Origin: Flavipsychrobacter sp.
GTDB taxonomy: Bacteria > Bacteroidota > Bacteroidia > Chitinophagales > Chitinophagaceae
Assembly (NCBI GenBank): GCA_016786565.1
Contig: JAEUVY010000016.1
Coordinates: 1 to 53,300 of the forward strand
Reading direction: 5' to 3'
DNA length: 53,300 nucleotides
Part shown: positions 1-7,930 of the stretch, piece by piece
How positions within the stretch are numbered: position 1 is the first letter of the stretch
How the letters are laid out: each line of letters opens with the position of its first letter
Notes under the pieces: generated by a model
What the model saw: only the letters and a program-made list of their open reading frames with translations
What the model was told of the DNA's origin: nothing
Database searches by the model: none
Program-made: the position numbers and the translations under genes

Positions 1-1
1 G

Positions 2-2389
2 AGCTCAAGCAATCTGGCGGTAGGTACAGTTGGTTCAGCAACCGGTATTGTTCGTGGTATCTCCACGGGAACCACAACAATCACTTATCACCAGAGCGGT
101 GGTTGCTTTGTTACAACTGAAGCTACTGTGAATACTTCTATCACGGCTAACACAGGCGATAATAATTTGTGCGTGGCTGGCGCTACTTCTCTCGCGAATG
201 TGACAGGTGGTGGTACATGGTCTAGTGGTACAATCACGAAAGCTACTGTAGGGTCACTCACAGGTATCGTTACCGGTGTGGCAAGCGGAACGGCGGTGAT
301 CTCTTATAAGGTAACACCGTCTTGTTACGCAACATCGGTTGTCACTGTTGCCGCTTCACCGGCAGCAATTGGTGGATCTGGTTACGTGTGTATCGATGCC
401 GATGTCACACTCACTCATGCTGTACCAGGTGGTACATGGAGCAGTAGTAACCCTGCAAAAGGTACGATTGATGTGAATACGGGAGTGTTGCGTGGTATAG
501 CGTCAGGTTCAACAGTTGTTACTTATGTGCCAAGCAATGGTTGTTTCGTTACAAAAACGATGAATATCGCCAACAATCCCCCTGCTATCAGCGGAACGAT
601 GGGTATATGTGTTGGAGGGTCATCTGCGCTCACATGTGTTATCGGTGGCAGCGCTACCTGGAGCAGCAGTAACCCGGCAGTAGGTACTATCGGTCTCACG
701 TCCGGTATGCTTACCGGTCTTAGTTCCGGAACAACTACAATTACCTACCGTCTTAATACTACAGGATGTTATTCAGTACGTGAAGCTACGGTCAATCCGC
801 TGCCGGCAGCTATTTCAGGTAGTAATACAATTTGTGTAGGCAGCAGTGCTACATACACTAATGCAACCGGTGGAGGAACATGGTCTACCAGCAATTCTGC
901 AATTGCCAATATTGGTTCGGCATCAGGTATTGCTGCTGCGGGTACAGCCGGTGTGACAACTGTGTCATACACGTTGTCTACCGGTTGTCGTGCGGTTAAG
1001 GTCATTACTGTAAATACATTGCCTGCTGCTATCACCGGAACTACCAACTTCTGTGTAGGGGGTGTGGGTGTGTTGGCGTCGTCTACCGGTGGTGGCGTAT
1101 GGACCAGCGACAACGTGGCAGCATCTGTTGCCGGGTCAGGAACAGTGACAGCAACCGGTTCAGGTTCGTCTGTGATCAGCTATACATTGGCTACTGGATG
1201 TGCACGTACTGCAACAGTGAACGTATCTCCTGCATTGGCGGCCAACACAGGTAATGATGTGATATGTGTGGGTGGTACAACAACACTTGCAAACGTAACA
1301 CCGGGTGGAACATGGACCAGCAGTGTAACAGCGAAGGCAACAGTAGGAGGCACTACCGGAATTGTTACCGGTGTATCTACAGGAACATCAAACATCACTT
1401 ATAAAGCGAGTGGTGTAGGGTGTACTGCTATCACACAGGTAACGGTGAATGCCGCACTTGCTGCCATCACCGGAACAACTAATGTGTGTGTGGGAGATGT
1501 AACTTCGCTGGCGCACGCAGTACCGGGTGGTACATGGTCTTCTTCAAATACAGGCTTGGCAACCGTTGACAACATGACAGGTGCTGTAACCGGTGTTGCA
1601 GCTGGTATCCCTACGATAACTTATACTGCGTTGCCGGGATGTTTCAAAACCGCAGCCGTTACCGTTAAAGCGCTACCGTCTGTGATCGGAGGCACGTTGT
1701 CTGTATGTGCCGGATCGTCAACTACTCTTTCTGCATCACCATCAGGCGGTACTTGGACGAGCAGTAACACAGGCGTTGCTTTGGCGAACCTGACGACTGG
1801 TGCAATGGTAGGTGTAGCCGCAGGAACTGCTACAATCACCTATAAAGGCAGTAACCTATGTATCAGAACTGCTGTAGGAACAGTGAACGCACTTCCGGCT
1901 ACTATTGGTGGCACGCTTACAGCTTCGGTGACAGGTACAAGCACACTTACCAACGCGACTCCGGGAGGTGCATGGACAAGCAGCAACATTACAAAGGCAA
2001 CTGTTGATAACATGACAGGTGAGGTGACTGGTGTAGCGGTGGGTACCTCTGTTATCACTTATACACTGCCTACAGGTTGCTTCAGGACTGCAACATTCTC
2101 TGTAACAGCGTCTAAGCCGGGTGGTACTGTGTACTTCACTAATAACGACAACAAGGTTATCTTCTCTGTATTCCCGAATCCGACCAAGGGCGCGTTTACA
2201 ATAGAAGCTCCTGCTGCAGGTACATTCTCGGTATACACTGTTGATGGCAAACTTGTAAGCGAGTATATAGTGAATTCACAGACCACTAATGTGAATCTGC
2301 CTGCTGATCTGGCATATGGCGTGTACATGTGTCGCTTCGATCAGGAAGATGGCGAGAGCACAATTGTGAGACTTTGGTACCAGCCATAG
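2..2389 (+). CDS. Ig-like (Big_2-type) repeat protein with T9SS sorting domain, 5' end missing
   Basis: The reading frame is open from base 2, so the gene begins left of the window. It holds nine full copies and one partial copy of a repeat of about 73 residues. Each copy has a GGTWSSSN-like strand, an ATVxxxTGxVTG strand and a TxITY strand, the pattern of bacterial Ig-like group 2 domains. Most copies carry one Cys near the start (L/VCVG) and one near the end (GCF/GCY), probably a disulfide; the last copy has lost the first Cys. The final ~75 residues, with FPNPTKG, VYTVDGK and LAYGVYMCRF, form a type A T9SS C-terminal sorting domain. The product is therefore expected to be exported by T9SS and attached to the cell surface or released, likely as an adhesin or stalk. 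The natural ligand cannot be read from the sequence. Confidence 0.9.
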   Translation, partial: SSSNLAVGTVGSATGIVRGISTGTTTITYHQSGGCFVTTEATVNTSITANTGDNNLCVAGATSLANVTGGGTWSSGTITKATVGSLTGIVTGVASGTAVISYKVTPSCYATSVVTVAASPAAIGGSGYVCIDADVTLTHAVPGGTWSSSNPAKGTIDVNTGVLRGIASGSTVVTYVPSNGCFVTKTMNIANNPPAISGTMGICVGGSSALTCVIGGSATWSSSNPAVGTIGLTSGMLTGLSSGTTTITYRLNTTGCYSVREATVNPLPAAISGSNTICVGSSATYTNATGGGTWSTSNSAIANIGSASGIAAAGTAGVTTVSYTLSTGCRAVKVITVNTLPAAITGTTNFCVGGVGVLASSTGGGVWTSDNVAASVAGSGTVTATGSGSSVISYTLATGCARTATVNVSPALAANTGNDVICVGGTTTLANVTPGGTWTSSVTAKATVGGTTGIVTGVSTGTSNITYKASGVGCTAITQVTVNAALAAITGTTNVCVGDVTSLAHAVPGGTWSSSNTGLATVDNMTGAVTGVAAGIPTITYTALPGCFKTAAVTVKALPSVIGGTLSVCAGSSTTLSASPSGGTWTSSNTGVALANLTTGAMVGVAAGTATITYKGSNLCIRTAVGTVNALPATIGGTLTASVTGTSTLTNATPGGAWTSSNITKATVDNMTGEVTGVAVGTSVITYTLPTGCFRTATFSVTASKPGGTVYFTNNDNKVIFSVFPNPTKGAFTIEAPAAGTFSVYTVDGKLVSEYIVNSQTTNVNLPADLAYGVYMCRFDQEDGESTIVRLWYQP

Positions 2390-2413
2390 TCATCCGATAA
2401 AGTGACAATAAAA

Positions 2414-2452
2414 GAATTGGGGCCGTCTGTACAGATGGCCCCAATTTCTTTT
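2414..2452. terminator. Bidirectional rho-independent terminator
   Basis: Arms 2415-2430 and 2431-2446 form an almost perfect hairpin (AATTGGGGCC...GGCCCCAATT) with one G-T pair. T-rich tails lie on both sides (TTTCTTTT on the plus strand, CTTTTATTG on the minus strand). It sits between the converging ends of the Ig-repeat gene and the ABC-F gene and can serve both. Confidence 0.85.
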
Positions 2453-2484
2453 AATATCGGATCAGAAAATTGAGGGTCAGGTGG

Positions 2485-4443
2485 TTACATATTCTCCAGC
2501 TTCTCTTCCAGTTCCATCAGGCTTTCGAAAACACGGTCGTATTCTGCGTTCTTTTCTGCTACACGGGCCGACTGCTTGCGGTACTCTTCGTCTACTTTCA
2601 GGAACTCGGTTTTGTTGGAGTAGAAGGAAGGGTCGGCAAGTTTGGTTTCGAGGGTGGCTACTTCATTCTTCATCTTCGTCAGTTCGTCCTCTATTTTCTG
2701 CAACTGCTTTTGCTGCTTCTGGATCTCTTTTTTCAGGTTGTTCAGCTGTTCGTTACTGACATTCTGTTTAGGTGCAGGCTTCTCCTCTTTCTTCTCGGGC
2801 TGGGCTGCTTTGGCGGCTGAGCCTTGCTGCTGTTCGCGCTTCAGCTTGTCTTTGTGCCAGGTGTCCCACTCGTCGTAGTTGCCGTTGAATTCGTTGATCT
2901 TGCCGTCTTCAATATTCCAGATCTTATTGGCTGTTTTGCTTATGAAGTAACGGTCGTGCGAAACGATGATGAGGGTGCCCTTGTACTTGTTGAGCGCCTC
3001 TATCAGCATCTCTACAGATTGCATATCAAGGTGGTTGGTAGGTTCGTCCAACAGCAGGAAGTTGCCTTTGGCGGCAATAACTTTTGCCAGTGCTACACGC
3101 GCTTTCTCGCCACCAGACAGTACTTTGATACGTTTGAACACATCATCTCCGCTGAAGAGGAAGCAACCCAGCAACTGGCGTAGTTCCAGTTCGGTCTTGC
3201 CGCTGCCGCAGCGTTTCATTTCTTCAAGCACTTCCAGTTCCACGTTCAGGGCCTCCAACTGGTGCTGGGCGTAGAAGCTCTCTTCCACATTGTGGCCCCA
3301 CTTGCGTTCGCCCTCTATGGGCTCCTGACCGGTGATGATGCGGAGGAGGGTAGACTTACCCTTTCCGTTGGCACCGATGAGGGCTATCTTGTCGCCACGG
3401 TTAATCTCGGCATTGGCATGGTCCAGAATGGTGAGGTTGCCATAGCGTTTGGAGACACCGTTGAGTGTACAGATGATCTTGCCCGGCTGCACTGCCACAT
3501 CAAAGTTGATGTTCATGACAGGAATAGATGTGTCCGGGGCTTCTATGACGTCCAGTTTGTCCAGACGTTTGATGGCACTTTGTGCTGCAGCGGCCTTGGT
3601 AGCCTTTGCACGGAAGCGTTCGATAAAGCGTTCCTGCTGGCGGATATACTCCTGCTGGTTCTCGAAGGCGCGTTGTTGTATCTCCATACGCTCCACCTTC
3701 TCGTGCTGGAAGAAGGTGTAATTGCCGGAGTACTGCACGAGGTCGCGCTGCCACACCTCTACTATCTTGGTGACCATGCGGTCCAGGAAGTAACGGTCGT
3801 GCGAAACGATGACCACACTACCCGGATAGCTGGTAAGGTAGCGCTCCAGCCATTCGATGGATGGAAGGTCGAGGTGGTTGGTAGGTTCGTCCAACAGCAG
3901 CAGCTCGGGTTGCTGCAACATCATCTTTGCGAGCAACACGCGCATACGCCATCCTCCGCTGAACTGATCGTAGGGGCGCTGAAGGTCGGCTGTAGAGAAA
4001 CCAAGTCCTTCCAGCACTTCCGCGCTGCGGTGTTCCATTTCGTAGCCCCCGGCCACTTCAAAGTCGTGAAGGGCGTGGCTATAGTCGTCAAGCAGCTTGG
4101 GGTCGTCGGGTTTGGTTTCCAGTTCCTTAATCAGGCGTTCCATTTCCTGCTCCACTTTGTGGGCCTTTTCAAACGCCTGCATACCCACCTTCAGAATAGA
4201 ATCGTTGGTAGAGAATGAAAGGAGGTCCTGGTTGAAGAAGCCGATAGAAACGTCTTTTGGTTTGTTGATCGAACCTTTTTCGGGGGTGTATGCACCGGTC
4301 ATGAGACGGAGCAGGGTACTTTTGCCGGCTCCGTTGTGGCCTACAAGGCCAATTCGTTCGCCGGTACCTATTTGCCAGTTGGCGTCCTCCAATATGGCGC
4401 GGGCACCGAAAGAAAATGTAATATTCTGTAATGAGATCAACAT
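2485..4443 (-). CDS. ABC-F family ATPase (Uup/YdiF-like)
   Basis: 652 residues with two ABC ATPase domains in one chain and no membrane segments, the ABC-F layout. Domain 1 has Walker A GHNGAGKS (35-42), signature SGGWRMR (162-168) and Walker B LLLLDEPTNHLD (181-192). Domain 2 has GANGKGKS (357-364), SGGEKAR (443-449) and LLLDEPTNHLD (463-473). A charged helical linker (about 240-300) matches the P-site tRNA-interaction motif, and a coiled-coil tail (about 560-650) follows a Lys/Pro/Ala-rich stretch, as in Uup and YdiF. The family acts on ribosomes, relieving stalls or protecting from antibiotics; which role applies here is not visible. The start at 4443 begins directly with the first ABC strand. 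It is transcribed divergently from the next gene. Confidence 0.93.
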   Translation of the reverse strand: MLISLQNITFSFGARAILEDANWQIGTGERIGLVGHNGAGKSTLLRLMTGAYTPEKGSINKPKDVSIGFFNQDLLSFSTNDSILKVGMQAFEKAHKVEQEMERLIKELETKPDDPKLLDDYSHALHDFEVAGGYEMEHRSAEVLEGLGFSTADLQRPYDQFSGGWRMRVLLAKMMLQQPELLLLDEPTNHLDLPSIEWLERYLTSYPGSVVIVSHDRYFLDRMVTKIVEVWQRDLVQYSGNYTFFQHEKVERMEIQQRAFENQQEYIRQQERFIERFRAKATKAAAAQSAIKRLDKLDVIEAPDTSIPVMNINFDVAVQPGKIICTLNGVSKRYGNLTILDHANAEINRGDKIALIGANGKGKSTLLRIITGQEPIEGERKWGHNVEESFYAQHQLEALNVELEVLEEMKRCGSGKTELELRQLLGCFLFSGDDVFKRIKVLSGGEKARVALAKVIAAKGNFLLLDEPTNHLDMQSVEMLIEALNKYKGTLIIVSHDRYFISKTANKIWNIEDGKINEFNGNYDEWDTWHKDKLKREQQQGSAAKAAQPEKKEEKPAPKQNVSNEQLNNLKKEIQKQQKQLQKIEDELTKMKNEVATLETKLADPSFYSNKTEFLKVDEEYRKQSARVAEKNAEYDRVFESLMELEEKLENM

Positions 4444-4523
4444 AAGGGTGCAAAATTACAGGTGTAGAACGGATAATGGTAACTATGTCTGCAAATTGTC
4501 TATGATTCACGGTTGTTAGTTTC

Positions 4524-4531
4524 TATATTTG
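4524..4531 (+). promoter_or_regulatory. Bacteroidota -7 promoter box
   Basis: TATATTTG matches TAnnTTTG exactly and lies 38 bp before the ATG at 4570. No TTG was found at the ideal 19-21 bp upstream distance, so only the -7 half is supported. Confidence 0.5.
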
Positions 4532-4569
4532 ACCGAACCCAGCACTAAAAGCTGTTAACGCCACCAGTT

Positions 4570-5340
4570 ATGAAGTATATCCTTACCCTCTTCATTAGCC
4601 TTGTTATTGCCGCAACAATGCAGGCACAACCTGTAACCAATTTGCCGTTAGGCCGGGCCTTTAAGCCTGAAAAACCATTCATCCAGCTGAAGGACCAACC
4701 CAAGATCTATGCTGATACTGTGAGGTTTCTGGCTGATATGCGACATGATATAATGGTAGCAGGAGGAAAGCAATATGACACAAAGGATGTTCTCAGATAC
4801 AGCGATGGTAAGGGTACCTATCTGTGGCATAAAGATGAGTTTATTAAGTGTACATACGATGGAAAGATAAGGGCGTATAGGGCGTATTATGAATATGTTA
4901 GTTCGAGCACATCTGGTGGTTTTACATATTACACTCCACATACCGCGATGAAATACATTCTGGAGGACAGCGCCACGGGCAGGTTGTCGGAGGTGGAATA
5001 TAAGACACTTCGTAATTGGATACCTGCCAATGCACCGGGGAGTCGTTTTCTTGATATGTATAAACGTGGGAAGAGAAGAAACACTTTGATCTTCTTGGGG
5101 GGCGCGGCTACGATGCTGGGAGGGTTTATTTTGGTGGGCAAGTCTATAAATATGGATGGTGCTCCTGCCGACCGTATGGCGACAAGTGGTGCTGTTCTGA
5201 TAGGCGGCGGAGTTGTAGGTACTCTTTGGGGATTTTTCGGGGGTGGTGTTAATAAGTTCAAACTGCCGAGAGCTGTTGCTGAATATAATGGTATGGATCC
5301 ATATGGCATTGATGCAGACTATCGGCCGGGTGGTTATTAG
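4570..5340 (+). CDS. Exported protein with two C-terminal membrane segments, unknown function
   Basis: 256 residues. Residues 1-20 are a clear signal peptide ending in MQAQ (typical Bacteroidota xAQ cleavage). The middle (25-165) is soluble, with many Tyr/Lys/Asp. Two Gly-rich hydrophobic segments follow, one at about 172-192 and one at about 203-225, separated by a short loop, so the C-terminal part may form a hairpin in the inner membrane. The Gly spacing (GGGVVGTLWGFFGGGV) suggests tight helix packing. I do not recognise the family. It stands alone between a divergent ABC-F gene and a convergent DUF4345 gene. Confidence 0.75.
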   Translation: MKYILTLFISLVIAATMQAQPVTNLPLGRAFKPEKPFIQLKDQPKIYADTVRFLADMRHDIMVAGGKQYDTKDVLRYSDGKGTYLWHKDEFIKCTYDGKIRAYRAYYEYVSSSTSGGFTYYTPHTAMKYILEDSATGRLSEVEYKTLRNWIPANAPGSRFLDMYKRGKRRNTLIFLGGAATMLGGFILVGKSINMDGAPADRMATSGAVLIGGGVVGTLWGFFGGGVNKFKLPRAVAEYNGMDPYGIDADYRPGGY

Positions 5341-5439
5341 GGGGGTAAAGCCCTCCTTCGCTGAAAAAGCTTCGGCGGGTGAGAGGTTAAAAAAGGGAAA
5401 GGGTTTATAGGTAAATGGTAAATAGAGTTTTTGGTCTTT

Positions 5440-5475
5440 AAACGGGTGGTGCGGGTAGGCACCACCCGTTTTTAT
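5440..5475. terminator. Bidirectional terminator hairpin
   Basis: Perfect 13-bp arms 5440-5452 and 5459-5471 (AAACGGGTGGTGC / GCACCACCCGTTT) around a 6-nt loop, followed by TTTATTTTAT on the plus strand. It lies between two converging genes. Confidence 0.85.
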
Positions 5476-5476
5476 T

Positions 5477-5896
5477 TTATGGCTGCTTTCCGGTGGCGGG
5501 TTGCGGGCGGTATATTATAGCAAGCACCAGGGCGATAGAGAAGAAGATGCTTTCAATGGTGAGCCATTGGGTGCCGAAGGCGCCAAGGCTACCCTCGGTG
5601 AAGATGGTCATGATGCGGGAGACGGCATAGAAGCCCCACAGCATGCACAGGAACATGAGGCCGTGACGCACATCGCGAACAAGCATATATACTATGCTGA
5701 TGAACAGGGTGAGCCCCACACCACCATATACTCCTCTTATGGAACTGAAGGCATCGGTGTTGCCGAGATGCACGTGCACGAGGTCCATAACGGCCTGAGG
5801 GTTGGAGAATGCCATGAGGCTTACTGATAACATGCTGAGGGCGGAGAGGCCCATGAATATCCGGGCGATGAGCCGGATGGTTTTTTGTTGTTTCAT
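5477..5896 (-). CDS. DUF4345-like small membrane protein
   Basis: 139 residues from the ATG at 5896. An upstream in-frame TTG at 5920 is less likely, because a near-match -7 box (CATCTTTG) lies only a few bases before it, which would put that codon at or before the transcription start. Four hydrophobic helices are visible (about 10-30, 55-75, 82-102 and 112-132), with VYGGVGLTLF in the second and GFYAVSRI in the third, the pattern of the DUF4345 family. This family consists of four-helix inner-membrane proteins of unknown function. Ends in a short polar tail (QPATGKQP). It converges on the preceding gene through the shared terminator. Confidence 0.75.
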   Translation of the reverse strand: MKQQKTIRLIARIFMGLSALSMLSVSLMAFSNPQAVMDLVHVHLGNTDAFSSIRGVYGGVGLTLFISIVYMLVRDVRHGLMFLCMLWGFYAVSRIMTIFTEGSLGAFGTQWLTIESIFFSIALVLAIIYRPQPATGKQP

Positions 5897-6146
5897 GATC
5901 GTTTGTTTTTGATGATGCAAAGATGATATGGGCAGGAGAACTGATTCTTGGTAAAAACCATGATTTTCATATTAGTTGGCGGGGCGGGTTGGTAGTGTTG
6001 TTGCGGAATGGGTTTACAGAGATGCGCGGTAATACGGGGTCTGGTTTACAGTGAGTGGGAAGTGATTTTTTTTAGCGAAAGGTCTGTTTTTTATAATTGA
6101 TTGATCTTGAGGTGTTTGTGTTTTATAGGCTAGTTTTTGTTGCGGG

Positions 6147-6222
6147 AAAACTGCGCAAAACCTGCGCACCTGCTTCTCAAAACCTGCGCAGTTGCTTCCC
6201 AAAATCTTCTCACCTGCTTCTC
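6147..6222. repeat. 22-bp tandem repeat, three units plus a partial
   Basis: Units 6157-6178, 6179-6200 and 6201-6222 share AAAACCTGCGC..TGCTTC.C, and 6147-6156 (AAAACTGCGC) is a partial unit. It lies in the 748-bp gene-free interval 5897-6644. No convincing gene was seen in that interval; short frames through the repeat have no family resemblance. Confidence 0.7.
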
Positions 6223-6379
6223 ACCGGTTCTCAATTAAGCAGTAGGATGTTTTCTAATTTGTTCCATTCACGGGGAAATTTTTCTGTATTCTATTGAAGT
6301 TACTTACCAGTTGGCGGACGTGCAAATCGGGGTTTTATGATAGTGCGTTTTTTGTAGTGTCATAGAAATCTGTCGCCAG

Positions 6380-6398
6380 CCCTCTCCTTCGGAGAGGG
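6380..6398. repeat. Small palindromic (REP-like) hairpin
   Basis: CCCTCTCC-TTC-GGAGAGGG is a perfect 8-bp stem with a 3-nt loop. No T-run follows on either strand, so it is better called a repeat element than a terminator. Confidence 0.55.
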
Positions 6399-6468
6399 TG
6401 AGGTCGAATGAGCGCATTCTTTGTCTGAATCACGGAAAGAAACGGATTAAGAGATTTCACGGAAATTT

Positions 6469-6560
6469 TTCTGAACTATGATTTTGGGATACATGGTTGA
6501 TAGGATGTTCAGAGAACCGGGGGGCATTGCCTGCCCCGGATGCGCTTGCTTACTTTCTGC
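6469..6560. repeat. Dispersed intergenic repeat, types C and B (copy 1)
   Basis: Type C (TTCTGAACTATGATTTTGGGAT..TGATAGGATG in separate blocks) runs into GTTCAGAGAACC and then a degraded type B piece (CCCCGGATGCGCTTGCTTA). Better copies of the same blocks recur at 7448-7853 and 10193-10248. Only the left arm of the type B hairpin is retained here. Confidence 0.6.
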
Positions 6561-6644
6561 CAGACGTTCGTTCGAGTGATTTTCGCGGTGATTGCCTACT
6601 TTAGCAGTGTGTTATACATACTAATGTAGCACGCATTAAGCCAC

Positions 6645-7415
6645 ATGCATTTGCTTTCTGACCGATATTTCCCTGAATACAAGACCTTGCTTAATGTCGA
6701 TATTGTGTCGGCACTTGAGGGGTTGCAAGCGGGGGAACTAACTCCATCGTCTTTTACTTTTTATACATCTGTGGCAGTAATGTCATCGTCAAGGATAGAG
6801 GGGGAGTCGCTGGAGGTGGATAGCTATGTGAAGCACAAGATGCAGCAGGTAGATTATATACCGGAGTTGCTGGAGAAACCCAACGACCTTTATAGTGCCT
6901 ATGTTTATGCAAATGAACACACACTGACGCGCGATCATTTTCTTCAGAGTCATAGCCTTATCACCCGGCACTTATTGCCTGAACGCAGCAGGGGCGTGTA
7001 CCGCAAAACAAATATGGTGGTGATGGAGCACAATACAGGCAGGGTGCAGTTTGAGGCCGCTCCTTTTGATATTGTGCCCGCAGAAATGGACAAGTTGTGG
7101 CATGATATTGATGCGCTGACAGCAAGAAACCTTAGTGAGGATGAGGTGTTTTATTATTCTTCCTATATCCACTTAATGTTTGTGTGTATCCATCCATTTA
7201 ATGACGGGAATGGCCGTGCTGCACGCCTGCTGGAGAAGTGGTTTCTGGCCACCTGCCTGGGGCCAGGTGCGTGGCGCATACCATCGGAGCAGTATTATTA
7301 CAGCCATGTGAATGAATACTATCTGAACCTGAACAAGGCAGGTGTTTTTTACGAGCAATTGGATATCTCTAAGGCTCTTCCGTTTTTGCTGATGTTGCCG
7401 CAGGCTGTTAAGTAA
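6645..7415 (+). CDS. Fic family protein (predicted AMP-transferase)
   Basis: 256 residues. The catalytic loop HPFNDGNGRAAR starts at His183 and matches the Fic signature HPFxDGNGRxxR in full, with the acidic residue at 187 and both arginines (191, 194). Near the N terminus SSRIEG (48-53) fits the inhibitory (S/T)xxxE(G/N) motif, so this is a class II, self-inhibited Fic enzyme; Glu52 would block ATP binding until released. The family moves AMP from ATP to Ser/Thr/Tyr of target proteins. No antitoxin-type partner is adjacent, consistent with inhibition in cis. Both flanks are filled with dispersed repeats (6469-6560 and 7448-7853), suggesting a mobile or rearranged neighbourhood. The target is unknown. 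Confidence 0.92.
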   Translation: MHLLSDRYFPEYKTLLNVDIVSALEGLQAGELTPSSFTFYTSVAVMSSSRIEGESLEVDSYVKHKMQQVDYIPELLEKPNDLYSAYVYANEHTLTRDHFLQSHSLITRHLLPERSRGVYRKTNMVVMEHNTGRVQFEAAPFDIVPAEMDKLWHDIDALTARNLSEDEVFYYSSYIHLMFVCIHPFNDGNGRAARLLEKWFLATCLGPGAWRIPSEQYYYSHVNEYYLNLNKAGVFYEQLDISKALPFLLMLPQAVK

Positions 7416-7447
7416 GATTGGGTTTGGGTTTGGCTGAACGAGGAAAA

Positions 7448-7530
7448 ACATCGGGCGCTATCAAGATGAAGACGTTCAGAGAACGGATTGTCTGAACTAT
7501 GATTTTTAGGATTCGTAGATGAGAGGATGT
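7448..7530. repeat. Dispersed intergenic repeat, types D and C (copy 2)
   Basis: CATCGGGCGCTATCAAGATG leads into GTTCAGAGAACGG (7474-7486), then TCTGAACTATGATTTTTAGG and a GTAGATGAGAGGATG tail. The first block recurs at 7772-7809 with few changes, the second at 6469 and 7662. It begins 32 bp after the fic stop codon. The 515-bp interval 7416-7930 consists largely of such repeats; I see no gene in it. Confidence 0.7.
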
Positions 7531-7578
7531 GAGATTTGTGCGGTGACATACGCCCAAACTGGGGAGGGGCATTCCCTG

Positions 7579-7608
7579 TCCCGGATGCGCTGCGCTAACA
7601 TCCGGAAC
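7579..7608. repeat. Type B hairpin repeat (copy 2)
   Basis: CCGGATG (7581-7587) pairs with CATCCGG (7599-7605) around CGCTGCGCTAA. The same core and loop occur at 10218-10248 and, mutated, at 7822-7851. Confidence 0.7.
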
Positions 7609-7661
7609 AACCTTGGACAACCTTGGGTCACGAGGGGTCACAAGGGGCACAAGCGAGTTTG

Positions 7662-7701
7662 TCAGAACTATGATTTTTAGGATGGGTAGATGATAGGATG
7701 C
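7662..7701. repeat. Type C repeat (copy 3)
   Basis: TCAGAACTATGATTTTTAGG followed by GGTAGATGATAGGATGCGAG. It is near-identical to the copy at 7491-7530 and related to 6469-6507. Confidence 0.65.
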
Positions 7702-7771
7702 GAGAGTTTTCGTTTGGTACGGAGGTGTGTGCCCAGATAAGGGAGAGCCAGTTAGAATAGCAGAGGGAAAA

Positions 7772-7853
7772 CATCGGGTGTTATCAAGATGAAGCCGTTC
7801 AGAGAACGGGTCTCATTTGAAGTTCCGGATGCGCTACGCTAACATCCAGGACA
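7772..7853. repeat. Dispersed repeat, types D and B (copy 3)
   Basis: CATCGGGTGTTATCAAGATG, then GTTCAGAGAACGG (7797-7809), then a TCTCATT linker and the type B hairpin TTCCGGATGCGC...AACATCCAGGA. The whole D-linker-B arrangement recurs at 10193-10248, so D and B form one larger unit. Confidence 0.7.
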
Positions 7854-7930
7854 ACCTTTGAACAACCTTGGCCTAAATGGAGTTGAAATACTATCTTGTA
7901 TTCAAAGAATTGAATTCTAACAACGGACCA

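Noticed and set aside
769..2328. Several 72-114 codon minus-strand frames spaced by 219 bp
   Set aside because: They are antisense shadows of the Ig repeats, recurring with the repeat period and lacking any start context or family similarity.
5354..5380. Short hairpin CGCTGAA / TTCGGCG after the gene at 4570
   Set aside because: Seven pairs, no T-run, and a much stronger terminator lies 60 bp further on.
6014..6297. Two ~60-codon frames across the 22-bp tandem repeat
   Set aside because: Both are low-complexity readings through the repeat, on opposite strands, with no similarity to known proteins.
6645..7415. Fic as part of a toxin-antitoxin pair
   Set aside because: The protein carries its own N-terminal inhibitory motif, and no small antitoxin frame lies on either side.
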